A stretch of 64,000 nt of DNA, taken from the NCBI GenBank assembly GCA_011009095.1, contig VTPC01090543.1:34601-98600 (forward strand), written 5' to 3'. Under the pieces are notes generated by a model. That model was given only the letters and a program-made list of their open reading frames with translations. It was not told the origin of the DNA and did not search any database. The position numbers were made by a program, and so were the translations under genes. The stretch comes from Ignelater luminosus (Eukaryota > Arthropoda > Insecta > Coleoptera > Elateridae). Below, piece after piece: positions 12,352-22,672 of the stretch; positions within the stretch are counted from its first letter, which is position 1; the number at the start of each line of letters is the position of its first letter.

Positions 12352-13330
12352 CTTCGGTGTATATTTAAAAAATTTAAATGAATTGTATGTGGATCGAATA
12401 CATTTTGATCCTCTCTTTTGTGTAAACATCTACAATAAACTCACCTTAGTTTACTAAAATTATGTTTCACGTTTGAATATAAGATACCTATATGCTTGTA
12501 AACTTCTTATTGTAAATAAATCTCTAAAATCAATTATTTATAGAGTTATTAATACAAAATATTTGAAGTTTGTACTACAAGTTGATCTCCATTTAGTAAC
12601 AATAAAGCATTTTCTGTTTGTACAAATATAAAGTCATGTTGGGACTATGACTTAAAATTAGAGATCATCCTAACGTGCAAAATTGGAATTCTGTAACTTG
12701 CTGCATTACTAACTTCATAAATCTTTTTCAGAATTTTTGTCAATAATAATATATTGTTACAAGGAGCAAAACGAAATCTTTTTGTGTTGAGCACGTTTGC
12801 TGCCGAGAAGCTAATCAATGTTATATTATTATCATCATCATCATCATCAAAACGTTATCAATTGTTTATTTGTCAACCTTAAATTTTTAAAAGTGTGATA
12901 CGACAATACTTGCCACTCTCAACTTGTTTTCTGTAAGTAGTTTACTTCAAGAAATCTATAATAATGTTTGAAGGTTGTAGCAAAAATGTTGTTTCTACTT
13001 CGTGGGCGAAATCGGTGATTTTTGGCGCATTCGAATGACTTTCTCGCCTCGACCTAATGGTCTTGGCTTAAAATGCCTTTTCCATGCGCTACAGAAAAAT
13101 TCTGATTTCGTGCACTTATAATATAAAAATAACTATTTTGTGTACTTTTAATGATTTTTCTTCAATTTAGTTACAATACAAAATTCTATTATTTTGTTAT
13201 GTTTTTCTAGTTTTTACTCTGAGAAGCAGGTATGCCATTAAAACCAGGTAGATCTTTGCTTTTCATATAAAACAAGAATATTCTTGTCGGAACTTTAAAC
13301 GCAGTCTACATCAAACAAATGCAATACGCG
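12352..13330. other. AT-rich stretch with a short ATC microsatellite
   Basis: No gene recognised. A short (ATC)n tract lies at about 12829-12849. Around 13020-13100 there is a slightly GC-richer patch with no open frame. Confidence 0.5.
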
Positions 13331-14422
13331 TAACGCGTTAGTTGTTGGTTATGTAATATGTAGTATGAGAAGGAACAGGCACATTTGCAGAATCTTTTCA
13401 AAGAATTAATGTTGGACGGAAACAGTGATGACAGAGTTTGGGATAAGAACTTTGAATTAGTTAGAAATAAGTGGTTCTTCGTAAAATAAAAGCGTGCTGA
13501 AAGCGTAAAATACTACATATTTTACAGAATGCACTTTCACCATGACCAAATTCAAGAACAGTAGACGATATCATTGAAAATGTTATTTCCTAATATCGAC
13601 TGTCAGTTGATAAAACTTCTTTAGAGGATGACCCTGTGATTGACAATAATCCTGGACAAGAAGAAATGTACGAGTAGATGACCAGAACTGGAGAAATATT
13701 ACCTTGAGTGTTCAAAATTTTGGCATAAAAGTTGAGTTTTTTTGAAATGTACCATAAAAAACCCTCAATTTTTTTAATTTTTTGTAAATTACGATATTGT
13801 TGTCTTGATCGTAGAGGAAAGCAATCAATACCCGCATTAAAAGTTGAATATAGGTGGTCACGGTCCAAAAGCAAGAATTCATAAGTGGACGGATACAAAT
13901 ACCGAAGGAATAAAGACATTTTGGGTCATGCTTGTATAGATGGGACTGGAAAGATTACCAAAGTTGTGTCCCTATTAGTCAAAAAATTCATTATATAAAA
14001 ACAAAAAAGTGTGTTATGTCTCATAATTGTTTTGAACTATTACTTGCTAATTTACATTTTAGTGACAATGAAAGCAGTGATGAACAACTCCGACTGTATA
14101 AACTGCCACCCTTTTTGATATAAAATTTTCAAAAAGTGATAGTGCCGGGGGAAGAACTCTGCATTGACAAAACTTTGATTTCATTCAGTGGCCGATTGTC
14201 GTTTAGACAATGTATCAAAAATAAAAAACATAGTTTAGAGAGAAGGTGTACAGACTCTGTTTGGTTGGAAGTTATGCTTATGACCTGCAAATATATTGCG
14301 AGAACGACAAAACCGAAAATAAATCAGTTCCAGATAGTGTTGTGTTTTGTTTAGCCAACAACGTATTGTGGTGATATTTGGAAATTATAAAAAAAAAGAG
14401 AGTAGTGTACTATTATTTTGAG

Positions 14423-14545
14423 TGATGTAATGACAGTAAAACTAATAAATCATTATTGTCAGGAAATAGAGATTTTTTTATAATTTAAAACTACACGAAC
14501 CTAAAATAAGAACCCAAGAGATAAAGAGCTCTCTACACTATTACA
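14423..14545 (+). repeat. left LTR of compact retroelement
   Basis: This 123-bp direct repeat starts TGATGTAATGACAG and ends ACTATTACA. It shares GAGATAAAGAGCTCTCTA with the right copy near its end. Confidence 0.85.
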
Positions 14546-14550
14546 TTAAT

Positions 14551-14568
14551 TGGCGCCCAACGTGGGGC
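14551..14568 (+). other. primer binding site of the LTR element
   Basis: TGGCGCCCAACGTGGGGC begins five bases downstream of the left LTR. A TGGCGCCCAAC-type sequence at this position is the usual tRNA-primer complement of LTR retroelements. I have not assigned the tRNA. Confidence 0.8.
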
Positions 14569-14667
14569 TTGAGTAATTTAAAACAGTTAGAGAGCACTAA
14601 AAATAAAGACAAAACAAGTAGAGTCAAAAGAATTAAAAACATACGATTAAATAAACCAAAAGTAAGC

Positions 14668-15270
14668 ATGAAAGGATTTCTAGAAGATAAGAAATATCAG
14701 AACTTAATGAAGGTGTTAGTAGAAATAAATGGAAATTTAAATAAAAAAATGGGTGATTTCCATAGGGATATAAGTCAAACAAAAATGAGTACAAATGAAA
14801 TGAAGATTACTATAAATGAAAATTTGAATACAAAATTGAAAGAAATAAAAGAAGAAAAAAAATCAGAAAAGGAAGAAATGTTGAATGAACTAGATAAAAA
14901 TTTTACAAAATTTTTTAATGGTCAAGAAGAGACGCGAATAGTTATGCAAGAAATCGTACAGAGATATAATAATAAAATGGAAAAGATAGAAAGAAAAATG
15001 GGTGATGTACAATTAAAGATAAAACAATCACGATTACAACAAGATAATGTTAGTAGATACAAAGAAGTTCAACGAAAGGTTGAAGAATGTAAACAATTTA
15101 ATAATTACCAAGAAAAAAAAGTCCAACAACAAGATAAAAAATTTGAAGAATATGAGTATGAGGAGAATAAGATTATTAAAAGCACAACAGATGAAATACA
15201 AGACGAAAGAAATAACAAGTCATTAATAAGAAATGTAGATATAAAAGATAAAATGGGAAAAGAAGAATAA
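14668..15270 (+). CDS. Lys/Glu-rich coiled-coil protein of the compact LTR element
   Basis: The frame is open from the primer binding site onward. The first in-frame ATG is at 14668 and gives 200 residues (MKGFLEDKKYQNLMKVLVEI at the start). The body is almost all charged and amphipathic, with long helical stretches such as LNTKLKEIKEEKKSEKEEML and later KMEKIERKMGDVQLKIK, consistent with a long coiled coil. There are no zinc knuckles, protease motif or reverse transcriptase. The uninterrupted frame in an element whose LTRs have diverged by several percent suggests either selection before insertion or chance survival in A-rich sequence. A gag-like structural role is an inference. I do not recognise the family. 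Confidence 0.65.
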   Translation: MKGFLEDKKYQNLMKVLVEINGNLNKKMGDFHRDISQTKMSTNEMKITINENLNTKLKEIKEEKKSEKEEMLNELDKNFTKFFNGQEETRIVMQEIVQRYNNKMEKIERKMGDVQLKIKQSRLQQDNVSRYKEVQRKVEECKQFNNYQEKKVQQQDKKFEEYEYEENKIIKSTTDEIQDERNNKSLIRNVDIKDKMGKEE

Positions 15271-15512
15271 GATTAAGAAAAGTGCAAGAAAGAAATAAAT
15301 AACAATTTACAAATAAGAAATGTACATAATAAGAATAAGATAAGAAATAATTATCAAGAAAAAAAATTTTATAAGACGAATTATACAAATATTAAAGGAA
15401 GAGAAAAATATGCCATGAAATGGCAGAATAAACTAAGAAGCTAAAAAATGGGATGATCATGAAAAATAAATTATGGGAAGGGATGAAATCCAAAAGAAAA
15501 CGCAAAAAGAAA

Positions 15513-15634
15513 TGATGTAATGACAGTAAAACTAATAAATTATTGTCAGAAAATAGAGATTTTTTTATATAATTTAGAGCTACACGCACCTAAAATAAGG
15601 ACCTAAGAGATAAAGAGCTCTCTATACAACTACA
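15513..15634 (+). repeat. right LTR of compact retroelement
   Basis: This 122-bp direct copy of the left LTR lacks three bases (cat) and has an extra TA in the T-run region. It is preceded by a purine-rich tract. The piggyBac reading (IYADK) resumes directly after it. Confidence 0.85.
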
Positions 15635-16929
15635 CTATATATGCAGATAAATAAACTGAAATACAAATCTAGTAGGAATCTTGAGGTAAAACAGAAAATT
15701 TAATGCGAAAGAAGTTACAGGTGCAAAATTAAAGAAAGGAGAGATTATTGGGATGGAGAGTAACACAGGTATCATATTGACTAAATGGAAGGACAAGCGC
15801 AAAGTGCTTATGCTGAGTGCAAAACGTACCGCTGAAATGGAGGAGTAGTTTAAAGGCCAGCTTCGGTTGTTGACTATAACAACAGCACAGAATTTATATA
15901 TAAAATCCTATTCTACAGTATTACGGAAATCAGTGAAATTGTACTGTAAAACAGCAATCAAACATTTTCTAGGGTCGGTTATTGTCAACGCCTATGGAGT
16001 TCACCAAAAAGTTACCAATAATAATAAAATGTTCATTACATCCTTCAAGAAAGAGTTAGTTGGTCAACTAATAGATTTCTCTAGACGAACTATTTCAGAG
16101 CAACATATGCCACGCACTTGTAAAAGTCACCATTTGGAAGAAGTTGAAAGTTAGGCCAGAAGAAGATGTGTCAGATGTTAATGCAAGAAATTCAGTACAG
16201 AATGGTAGAAAGTTTGCACATAGTAAAACACCCTTTTCTCGTTTCAAATGTGTTCAATGCGATAAACTCTTTTGTATTACTTGTTTCTGCGAGGTTCATG
16301 TATGAAACCTATAAGCATTTGTATAAGTGTTTGTTTTTTTTCTCATTCAGTTTCTGATTCGAATTATATTTGATTGATTTTAAATGGCGTTTTTTCCTTT
16401 GAATTAAAAAATGAACATTTGTTAATAAACCTGGATCCAACTTACTGAATAATAGGTTAAGTATTTTATTGCTAGATACTAGTATCTCAAAAATGCAGGT
16501 TAAACATTTCAAAGAGTCCACTAGGCCACCGAGAATACATAACCCATATACGTAATTCATAGCTATTCCCAAGAAGCACGGCTATATCACGTGACCTAAA
16601 CTACAGTAATGCATGATATGCAAAGGTGTCAGAAAGTTCAATCTGTGAGATGCACCCTTGCTTCTCGTGGCAGTTAACGTGTTAAATCCTTTATCTGCCA
16701 GTACAATGTCTGCACGATGAAGTTCGTTTTTTCTTACTTTCCGTTTAAGAACAGTAATTAATAGACCTCGGATTTTTAAGCAAATGCTTATTAGTTAATA
16801 TTAGTTATACATTCGCAAAATTAAAAATTTTATGTTTTAGGTAATTTTAAAGACAACGGGCCACACCTATAAATGCTTATTATGCTTATTTTAACGTGTC
16901 AATGCTTATTTTCTTTTTTGTGGTTATTT

Positions 16930-16979
16930 GTGCTTATTCGTGCTTATTTGTGCTTAATTGTGCTTATTTGTGCTTAACT
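16930..16979 (+). repeat. 10-bp tandem repeat GTGCTTATTY
   Basis: There are five consecutive 10-base units: GTGCTTATTC, GTGCTTATTT, GTGCTTAATT, GTGCTTATTT and GTGCTTAACT. Looser copies of TGCTTATT lie just upstream from 16870. Confidence 0.85.
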
Positions 16980-17013
16980 CTATTTTTGTTTCATCTCAAA
17001 ACGTAGAGCCTCG

Positions 17014-17046
17014 AATAAATAATAAATAATAAATAATAATATATAA
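17014..17046 (+). repeat. AATAAT-type microsatellite
   Basis: Short run of aataaataataaataat units in AT-rich sequence. Confidence 0.8.
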
Positions 17047-20000
17047 ATAGTTCCATTCTTTTACTTGAATATATTTTTGAAAGAAACGTATTTTCCTAAC
17101 TGTACACTATTCCACTTAAGTAAAAGGTATGCAGGTAAGTACGTATTTAACATTCATGAATAAAGGTTGTTTGGAATTAAGGAAACAGTTATTTTTAAAA
17201 AAAGTTTTAGGTGCAGGTAATCCTATAAATTTACAAAGAAGCTTTTAGTTTACAACTACCATAGGTACATACAAATCCTTGCAAAATGAGACACATGATA
17301 GGCTTTGAATACTTTAAATAGAAACGTAAAGTTGTAACGGGAAAATGCCCAAAAGTATGCACGAGTCCCGTCCAGACCAATGGCTGATGTTAAATCCCGT
17401 AGCTCATGCCGTAGATGGGATGGATTCTCAAATGAACTTACCTAAGCACACACAAAGAAAAGCTCACCCATTTCCAAAACTCTTACTAGACTGATAGATG
17501 TTTACAAAAGAGGGCGTCAGCAGTCGTAGATTGAAGGGTTCAGATGGTCGGTCACGCGACTGCTCGTGAATCCGACACCCTGTATATAGGTTTCTTACGA
17601 AACCTCACTCTGTGTGTAACTTACCTCGTGGAAGCTTTATTAAAATTCTCTCTAACGTTTTACAATCGAGACTCAACACAAAATAAAAACTATATAAACA
17701 CGTGATTTGTCTTAAATAATTTTGCTGAGGAAGTCCTCTGAAGGCTTCCTTCTTTTAAAATAATCAAAAAAAGAAATACAAATTAGTATTAACTTTTCTC
17801 TTGAACAAAGGTATGTAAATTTTAAGTGAAATTTAGAATAAGCACCACCGTGCTTTTTAATAGCCAAAGAAATAAAAAAACAAAATAAAAGGCTGCTTCG
17901 TCTGGACCAGGGATCCACTTACAAAAAAACAAAATACAAATAATAGACCTTTCTTGCATTTATTAATAAACAATAGTAATAGAAAAATGAATTAAACACA
18001 CAAACAAGAATATAAAAATAACACTACAAAAGAATGTCAATAAATAGTGTGAATTGATTTCTTTACTGGAGAACAAAGTTGATAAAATAATGAGAAAATA
18101 AAAATAAAAACAAGTTATTACCATAAACAAAAAGAAATGATTCTGTTACGTTAAAATTTCAAAATATGAAACAAAAGATCAAAATTCAAGTATTAAATTA
18201 ATTTAACCAAGATAATCTTGACAATAAATTTTTAAGTAGCAACAAATGAACTTTATATCTAATAACAAAGAAACGGTAGCCAAAAGTTATTAATTATGTT
18301 GCAACAATTCAACAAACACCAGCTACAATTACCTGGGAACGTTCCTGTTACAAATTAGTTAAAAATATTGATCATAAACATAATAATTTTATAAGAGAAT
18401 GAGAAGTTAATCTTGTCTAAGCAAAGTTTCTGTACGAAATGTTTCACAAATTCAAGGTTCTCCTAGTCTTTCACCAAGTGAAACAACCATTAAAAACTCA
18501 AATAACAAAACAAAATAGGTCTTTCTTACGTATAAATGAAATCTTTCTTCCAGATGGTATGTGCAGGTCTCTGATTCCCAAAGACAGCAGCCCATCCAGA
18601 TGATATAAGGCGCAAAATTTCACAATCGTCGGGTCTCACCAATGTTCAAGAAAACTTAGGTTCCAAGGAACAATCATTATCATTAACGTTAAACAAGAAA
18701 CACAAGAACAAAATCCAAGTGTTTATACACAAACTTTAAAATTAAAACCACTTTGAGTCTCAAATGGTCTTTGATTTATTTAATCTATTAGGTTCACGTA
18801 GCTTCCAAGGTGTAATACACACAGTTCGATTATTCACGGGGCGGGCAGTTTCTGTTCTCAACAGACCATTAAACGTTGCACCAAAGGGACCAAAATTGTT
18901 CCGTTTCTACCCTCTACAAGTTTTATTTCCTGGCAAATACCAGCGTAACTCTAGATGAAGCTGAACCGCTTCCCACAATAACAGCTGTTCGAAGTATCAC
19001 TTTATGTTAAACAAACCGATTTTCTTCCGTGAATAACACGAAAAAGACCCAACGAAACCCGGATTTCTCGAGTCCGATCTCTCTTTCTTATACTAAGAGA
19101 ATCGCTTAACTTGAATTAGGTTTGTAACCATTTAAGGGTTTGTAGAGGCAACGCCGAAAAAAAAATATGCCCGCCCGTCGATTCGAGTACGCAGCTACCA
19201 ACGTAATCCCTATTCTCTCTGCGTCTCCTGTCACGCAGCTTGCGCTTACCGGAGTGGGGTTGGGAAGCCAGATGCACGACCTAACAGGTCAAAATGCTAG
19301 TATTCTTATGAGGCAATGAAAAATTCCACTCCTTGGATTTTCAGTCTGAACCTGACTTAACAGAGACCGTGTGACTACAGCATTCGCGACTAAAATTCCA
19401 GGAACCTTTTATTTACGTCTGGATCTTGATATTGGAAAAATAACAAAAGGCACGTCCGCTGGAGCCCAGAAGTCGAGACCACAAAGTTATCAATTTTTTA
19501 AAATAAAACTTTAACAAACATCCGTTCATAGAATAAAATAATTTAAATATTACGCGTCAGAAAAACAAATATCTGAACGAAATTGAAAGACAGGGGCGGA
19601 TTTAGTGCGAATTTTAAAATAACATTACAAAGTATAATAAATTTTTGTACTAATCTCTACAGGAAAGGCTATTTGAAATGTAAGGTGTTTATACACGACA
19701 TGCCTTGTGTCCACTTATTGAAACTTGTGCACCCTTTTTAAGATTTGTTCCTAAAGATGCAAAAACTTTTAAGAAAATGCACTTGACTTAAATATATTTT
19801 CACTTCGGAAATTTGTTTGTTGCTTAGCTAAAGAATTCTAAAAGAGCCTACCAAATTCTTTTTATCAGTTTATCGCTGCTCCTTCTTTTCAACAATTAAA
19901 AGACATGCACTTCAAAATTGAAATTATTTTGCTGTAGTAATTCTGTGCTGCCGGTAAAGGAAATAATAACGCAGTATGTAAGTTTGCAGCCCAGCAGTTC

Positions 20001-20317
20001 AATTGTTTTAAAATTATTGTCATACAAAATGGAAAAAGAAAAACTTTCAAAAACTGTTTTAATAAAACAGTGGTTGAATGATTATGACTGTTTTTCATCT
20101 GATGGGATAACATTTAATCTTACCGTTGGAAAATATTAAAATATAAATTTTTGTAAGTAAAGTAAATTTTAAAATTGTTGTAAGTATACTAAATGCATTG
20201 TATACGACTTTGTTGTCATTATTTTAAAATTTTATTACTGTTTTCTTCTGTAAGCTTTATATTATGCTTACTCAAAGAAGCTATTTTGGCGTTTAACTAT
20301 AATATGCTGTTTCAGAG

Positions 20318-20893
20318 AGTCGTCATATCCGTATCGCTAGAATAACTTTGAATGATGTCCGGAAGCTCTTCTGGTGCACATGCTGTTTCTTCCACGGTTT
20401 CATTATGTATAGATGTAACAAGAGCAGTTTGAAATGAAGCTTTTTCTGGTAAGAACGTGCTGTTGTTTGGTTTTGCGGTTCTTGTGGCTATTTAAAATCA
20501 GAAAAAACTACATTCTTGCATTATTTTTGTTAACTAAAACATGTTTGGAACAAACTTAAATAAAGTTTTTTAGTTGTATTTGAAATAATTATACAACATA
20601 TACAAAGTGTTAACATTCTTCAATGCCAAATAGTTGTAGGTACCCATTTCTTGTATTTCTTATACGTATACATTGACAAAGTAGTAGCCATAATAAGCAA
20701 CGAAAGAAAAGAAAATTAGTATTTACCTTCGTATGTTTTTTCATTACAAAGGGTAATGCATTTTTGGCCAATTTGTTTGTGTCCCTTCTCTGTTTTTACA
20801 CAGCCTTGCATCTACAGAGGACGAGTGAGACGATACTTTAATCTTTTTGGTTTTCTCATTTGTAGAAAACGGCACACAATAAGATTTTATCAT
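20318..20893 (-). pseudogene. THAP-domain-like remnant
   Basis: On the minus strand from 20893 the frame reads MIKSYCVPFSTNEKTKKIKV, then SSHSSSVDARLCKNREGTQT and NWPKMHYP. This follows the THAP zinc-finger pattern (Cys, then a later FH-x-FP, then Trp and Pro), but FH-x-FP is decayed to SHSSS. A shifted frame continues with CITLCNEKTYE up to a possible splice donor (gaag|gtaaat). Further on, after a possible acceptor (ttaaatag), PNNSTFLPEKASFQTALVTS leads to a TGA at 20320-20318. Intact THAP domains bind DNA and occur in P-element-type transposases and host factors. The assignment is tentative because key residues are lost. Confidence 0.4.
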
Positions 20894-21829
20894 TATTTAC
20901 TTAAAGTAGCTTAGAATGCGCAAACTTCTGTAAGTGACTAATTTACTCTCTGCAAGAAAATAGGAATTTTGCCAGTTCTATGCCCGCAAGCGCAATGCAT
21001 GACGAAACGTGACGTATAATTTTGGAAAGAAAATCTACTAATCATGTCCAACCAAGCGTCGATTTTGACCTTCTCAGGAGCTTTTTCAGGATTTTGTGTT
21101 ACCACTAAGTGAATACAATCTTAATAGAACCTTTTAAGTCTAGATAATTATCAACAGTAGCCTAAAGAAAAATCTTTTTTAGTTTGTTTTAATTTCATTT
21201 AAAAAGAAAGAGTTCCAATGCTGATCGCCCTTTTGTTGTCGGGATGATTCTTTGTGATTGCCAAAATGTACCAAACAGATATTAGCTAACTTCGTAGTAC
21301 ATTTAATAATATCCACTGCAATAGCAAACTGCAAAGAGATCCTGAAACCATTAAGCAATTTACATTTTCGATCAGCCCCAAAAGTCATGGATTTGTGCAA
21401 GCTTTCCAGTTAAGAGTATCTACTTCCGGTTTAAGGCGAAACTGCTGTATTGGAGTCGTCTAGCTGTAATTCAAATAATGAAAACAAATTCACGGATAAA
21501 AACCTTTGAAAGCAAAAAACTTCGACGTGTAATCTACAACTAAGTCCATCAGGGCCAAAAAAGAAAACTATCACGTAAATGACAATATAATAACTGAAAA
21601 ACTTCAGTTCTAGATAAATGCCAAATAAGCAACAGAGACACTGTGCAAACTTCTATAGCTGCAGCTGAAGCGTAGAAATCAACGTCAATGGCTTTAAACA
21701 GAACTGCTGTTTGACGCCATCGACAAAATTTGAGACCAAAAAGAGCATAAATACTTGAAATGTGTTTTTCGAAATCTAATTTAACTACAACAGTTATTCA
21801 CTGAGCTTTTACAATCATTAACAAGACAA

Positions 21830-22610
21830 ATGTGGTTGACAAACTGTCAATTATTGTCACAAGTGAAGACACAAATTTTGGGAGCTTACAAAAGCAATTA
21901 AGACCTTGTTTTGTGATACTACATCTAATTTGGGGCATTTGAAAGGTGCTGGTAGGTTACTTGAGCAAATGCTAGAAACGGGTGTATTATATTTAACTTT
22001 TAGGCGGCAGATATACGAAACTGCTTTTCTAGAAGCATCTTTGAATTCGAACAAATGTGAACAGTTTCAAAAAGTTTTGCTTCCTATTGACAAAATGGAT
22101 TTTAAACCTGATATTCATGAAGAGATAATTTGTACAAATCTAAACAATGATGTAGGAGAAATAACAGAATCCCATAGAGTAAATTTGCAAATGCAAAAAC
22201 CTCGTGATGACTGTAAGAAACTTTTAAAGCTCACATTTGCGTTTTTTTGAAGGCAACAATAATTTAAACAGCAGTATTTCTTTCCGCATTTCAAAAGCTG
22301 TTCATCATGCATGTCGAATGGTCAAAGACATTTTATCTTTTTATAACAGATCTTGAATTTCTTGAAAATGCTGTTGCATTCAGAAAAGTTGATAGATCTT
22401 ACCTGAGTTGATGATAAAAAACCTTTCAAGCGTTTTATGGGTTTTGAGCCTAGACATCTTTGCTCTAGTGTTCTTTGACAATTTTTTTTCATTTCTCCAA
22501 ATACTGTACAATCTGTTTTTGCGCAGAAGAACAATAAGCCCATTATTTCGAAAGAATTACATCATGAAAAAGTTTGTCACAGTAGTCAAGCTGTTATATT
22601 GATACCGTTA
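21830..22610 (+). pseudogene. hAT-like transposase, central part
   Basis: The frame reads FCDTTSNLGHLKGAGRLLEQ, then MLETGVLYLTFRRQIYE, where relatives I know have a Cys-Arg-His-His segment. The CxxH-type metal or catalytic residues are therefore lost here. Further on, SEISFRISKAV-like sequence (SSISFRISKAVHHACRMVKD near 22275-22330) corresponds to the conserved HxARWMxxxIY segment, and LSSVLWVLSLDIFALVFFD follows near 22420-22480. Frameshifts separate the blocks. The protein belongs to a transposase-like family repeated in many insect and hydrozoan genomes. The next part of the same protein reappears at 24740, beyond the nested LINE. Confidence 0.55.
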
Positions 22611-22644
22611 CGATTTATGATTACAATGATGTTAATTGCAACAT

Positions 22645-22672
22645 AATATAATAATAATAATAATAATAATTT
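22645..22672 (+). repeat. ATA microsatellite at the LINE 3' end
   Basis: A run of ataataataat forms the 3' tail of the minus-strand LINE, which reads GATTTGATGACTAAATTATT at its end. Confidence 0.7.

Larger units (their letters stand above)
14423..15634 (+). mobile_element. compact non-autonomous LTR retroelement (TRIM-like) with a coiled-coil ORF
   Basis: Two direct repeats of about 123 and 122 bp begin TGATGTAATGACAG and end TACA, so they have the TG...CA form of LTRs. They differ at about nine positions plus two small indels, roughly 92% identity by eye. A primer-binding-site-like TGGCGCCCAACGTGGGGC lies five bases after the left LTR, and a purine-rich tract (ccaaaagaaaacgcaaaaag) precedes the right one. 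The interior holds a single Lys/Glu-rich ORF and no protease, reverse transcriptase or integrase. The total length is 1,212 bp. It is inserted inside the piggyBac transposase gene. I do not see a clean target duplication (flanks ttgag and ctata). Confidence 0.85.
13400..16310 (+). pseudogene. piggyBac-like transposase, interrupted and frameshifted
   Basis: Segments in order: an acidic N-terminus (LEDDPVIDNNPGQEE); DTNTEGIKTFWVMLV near 13890-13933; MSHNCFELLLANLHFSDNES near 14017-14073; YKLPPFLI; and VPGEELCIDKTLISFSGRLS near 14139-14198, with the first catalytic Asp in CIDKT. The nested LTR element follows. Then come IYADK directly after it, NRKFNAKEVTGAKLKKGEII near 15695-15752, ILTKWKDKRKVLML, VLRKSVKLYCKTAIKHFLGS near 15918-15977 and HHLEEVES. 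The C-terminal cysteine-rich zinc domain is visible as RRRCVRC and FKCVQCDKLFCITC. Stops and frameshifts are scattered throughout. The family cuts and pastes at TTAA, but this copy is dead. Confidence 0.85.
13331..16681 (+). mobile_element. piggyBac-like DNA transposon, split by a nested LTR element
   Basis: A decayed piggyBac-type transposase is read on the plus strand from about 13400 to 16310 and is interrupted by the LTR element at 14423-15634. At the right, GTGGCAGTTAACGTG (16667-16681) is followed by TTAA (16682-16685), the target site used by this superfamily. A weaker inverted counterpart, taacgcgttagttg, starts at 13331, but TTAA is not intact there. Subtracting the insert leaves about 2.1 kb, a normal piggyBac length. 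The superfamily is well supported by the protein. The exact ends, especially the left one, are tentative. Confidence 0.75.
16686..19591. other. intergenic region, with a GC-richer segment at about 18520-19510
   Basis: No coding feature recognised. 16862-16979 contains repeated TGCTTATT motifs (listed separately). 17014-17046 is an AATAAT microsatellite. The piece 18520-19510 is clearly less AT-rich than its surroundings and has no long open frame. It could be an LTR, an untranslated leader of a mobile element or a host exon or UTR, and I cannot decide. Confidence 0.45.

Noticed and set aside
13331..13349. Firm left inverted repeat of the piggyBac element
   Set aside because: Only a loose match to the right end and no TTAA, so it is kept as a tentative boundary only.
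13590..13919. 109-codon minus-strand ORF
   Set aside because: It is the shadow of the piggyBac transposase, whose conserved blocks are on the plus strand.
15176..15589. Hydrophobic minus-strand ORFs
   Set aside because: Shadow of the Lys-rich LTR-element interior.
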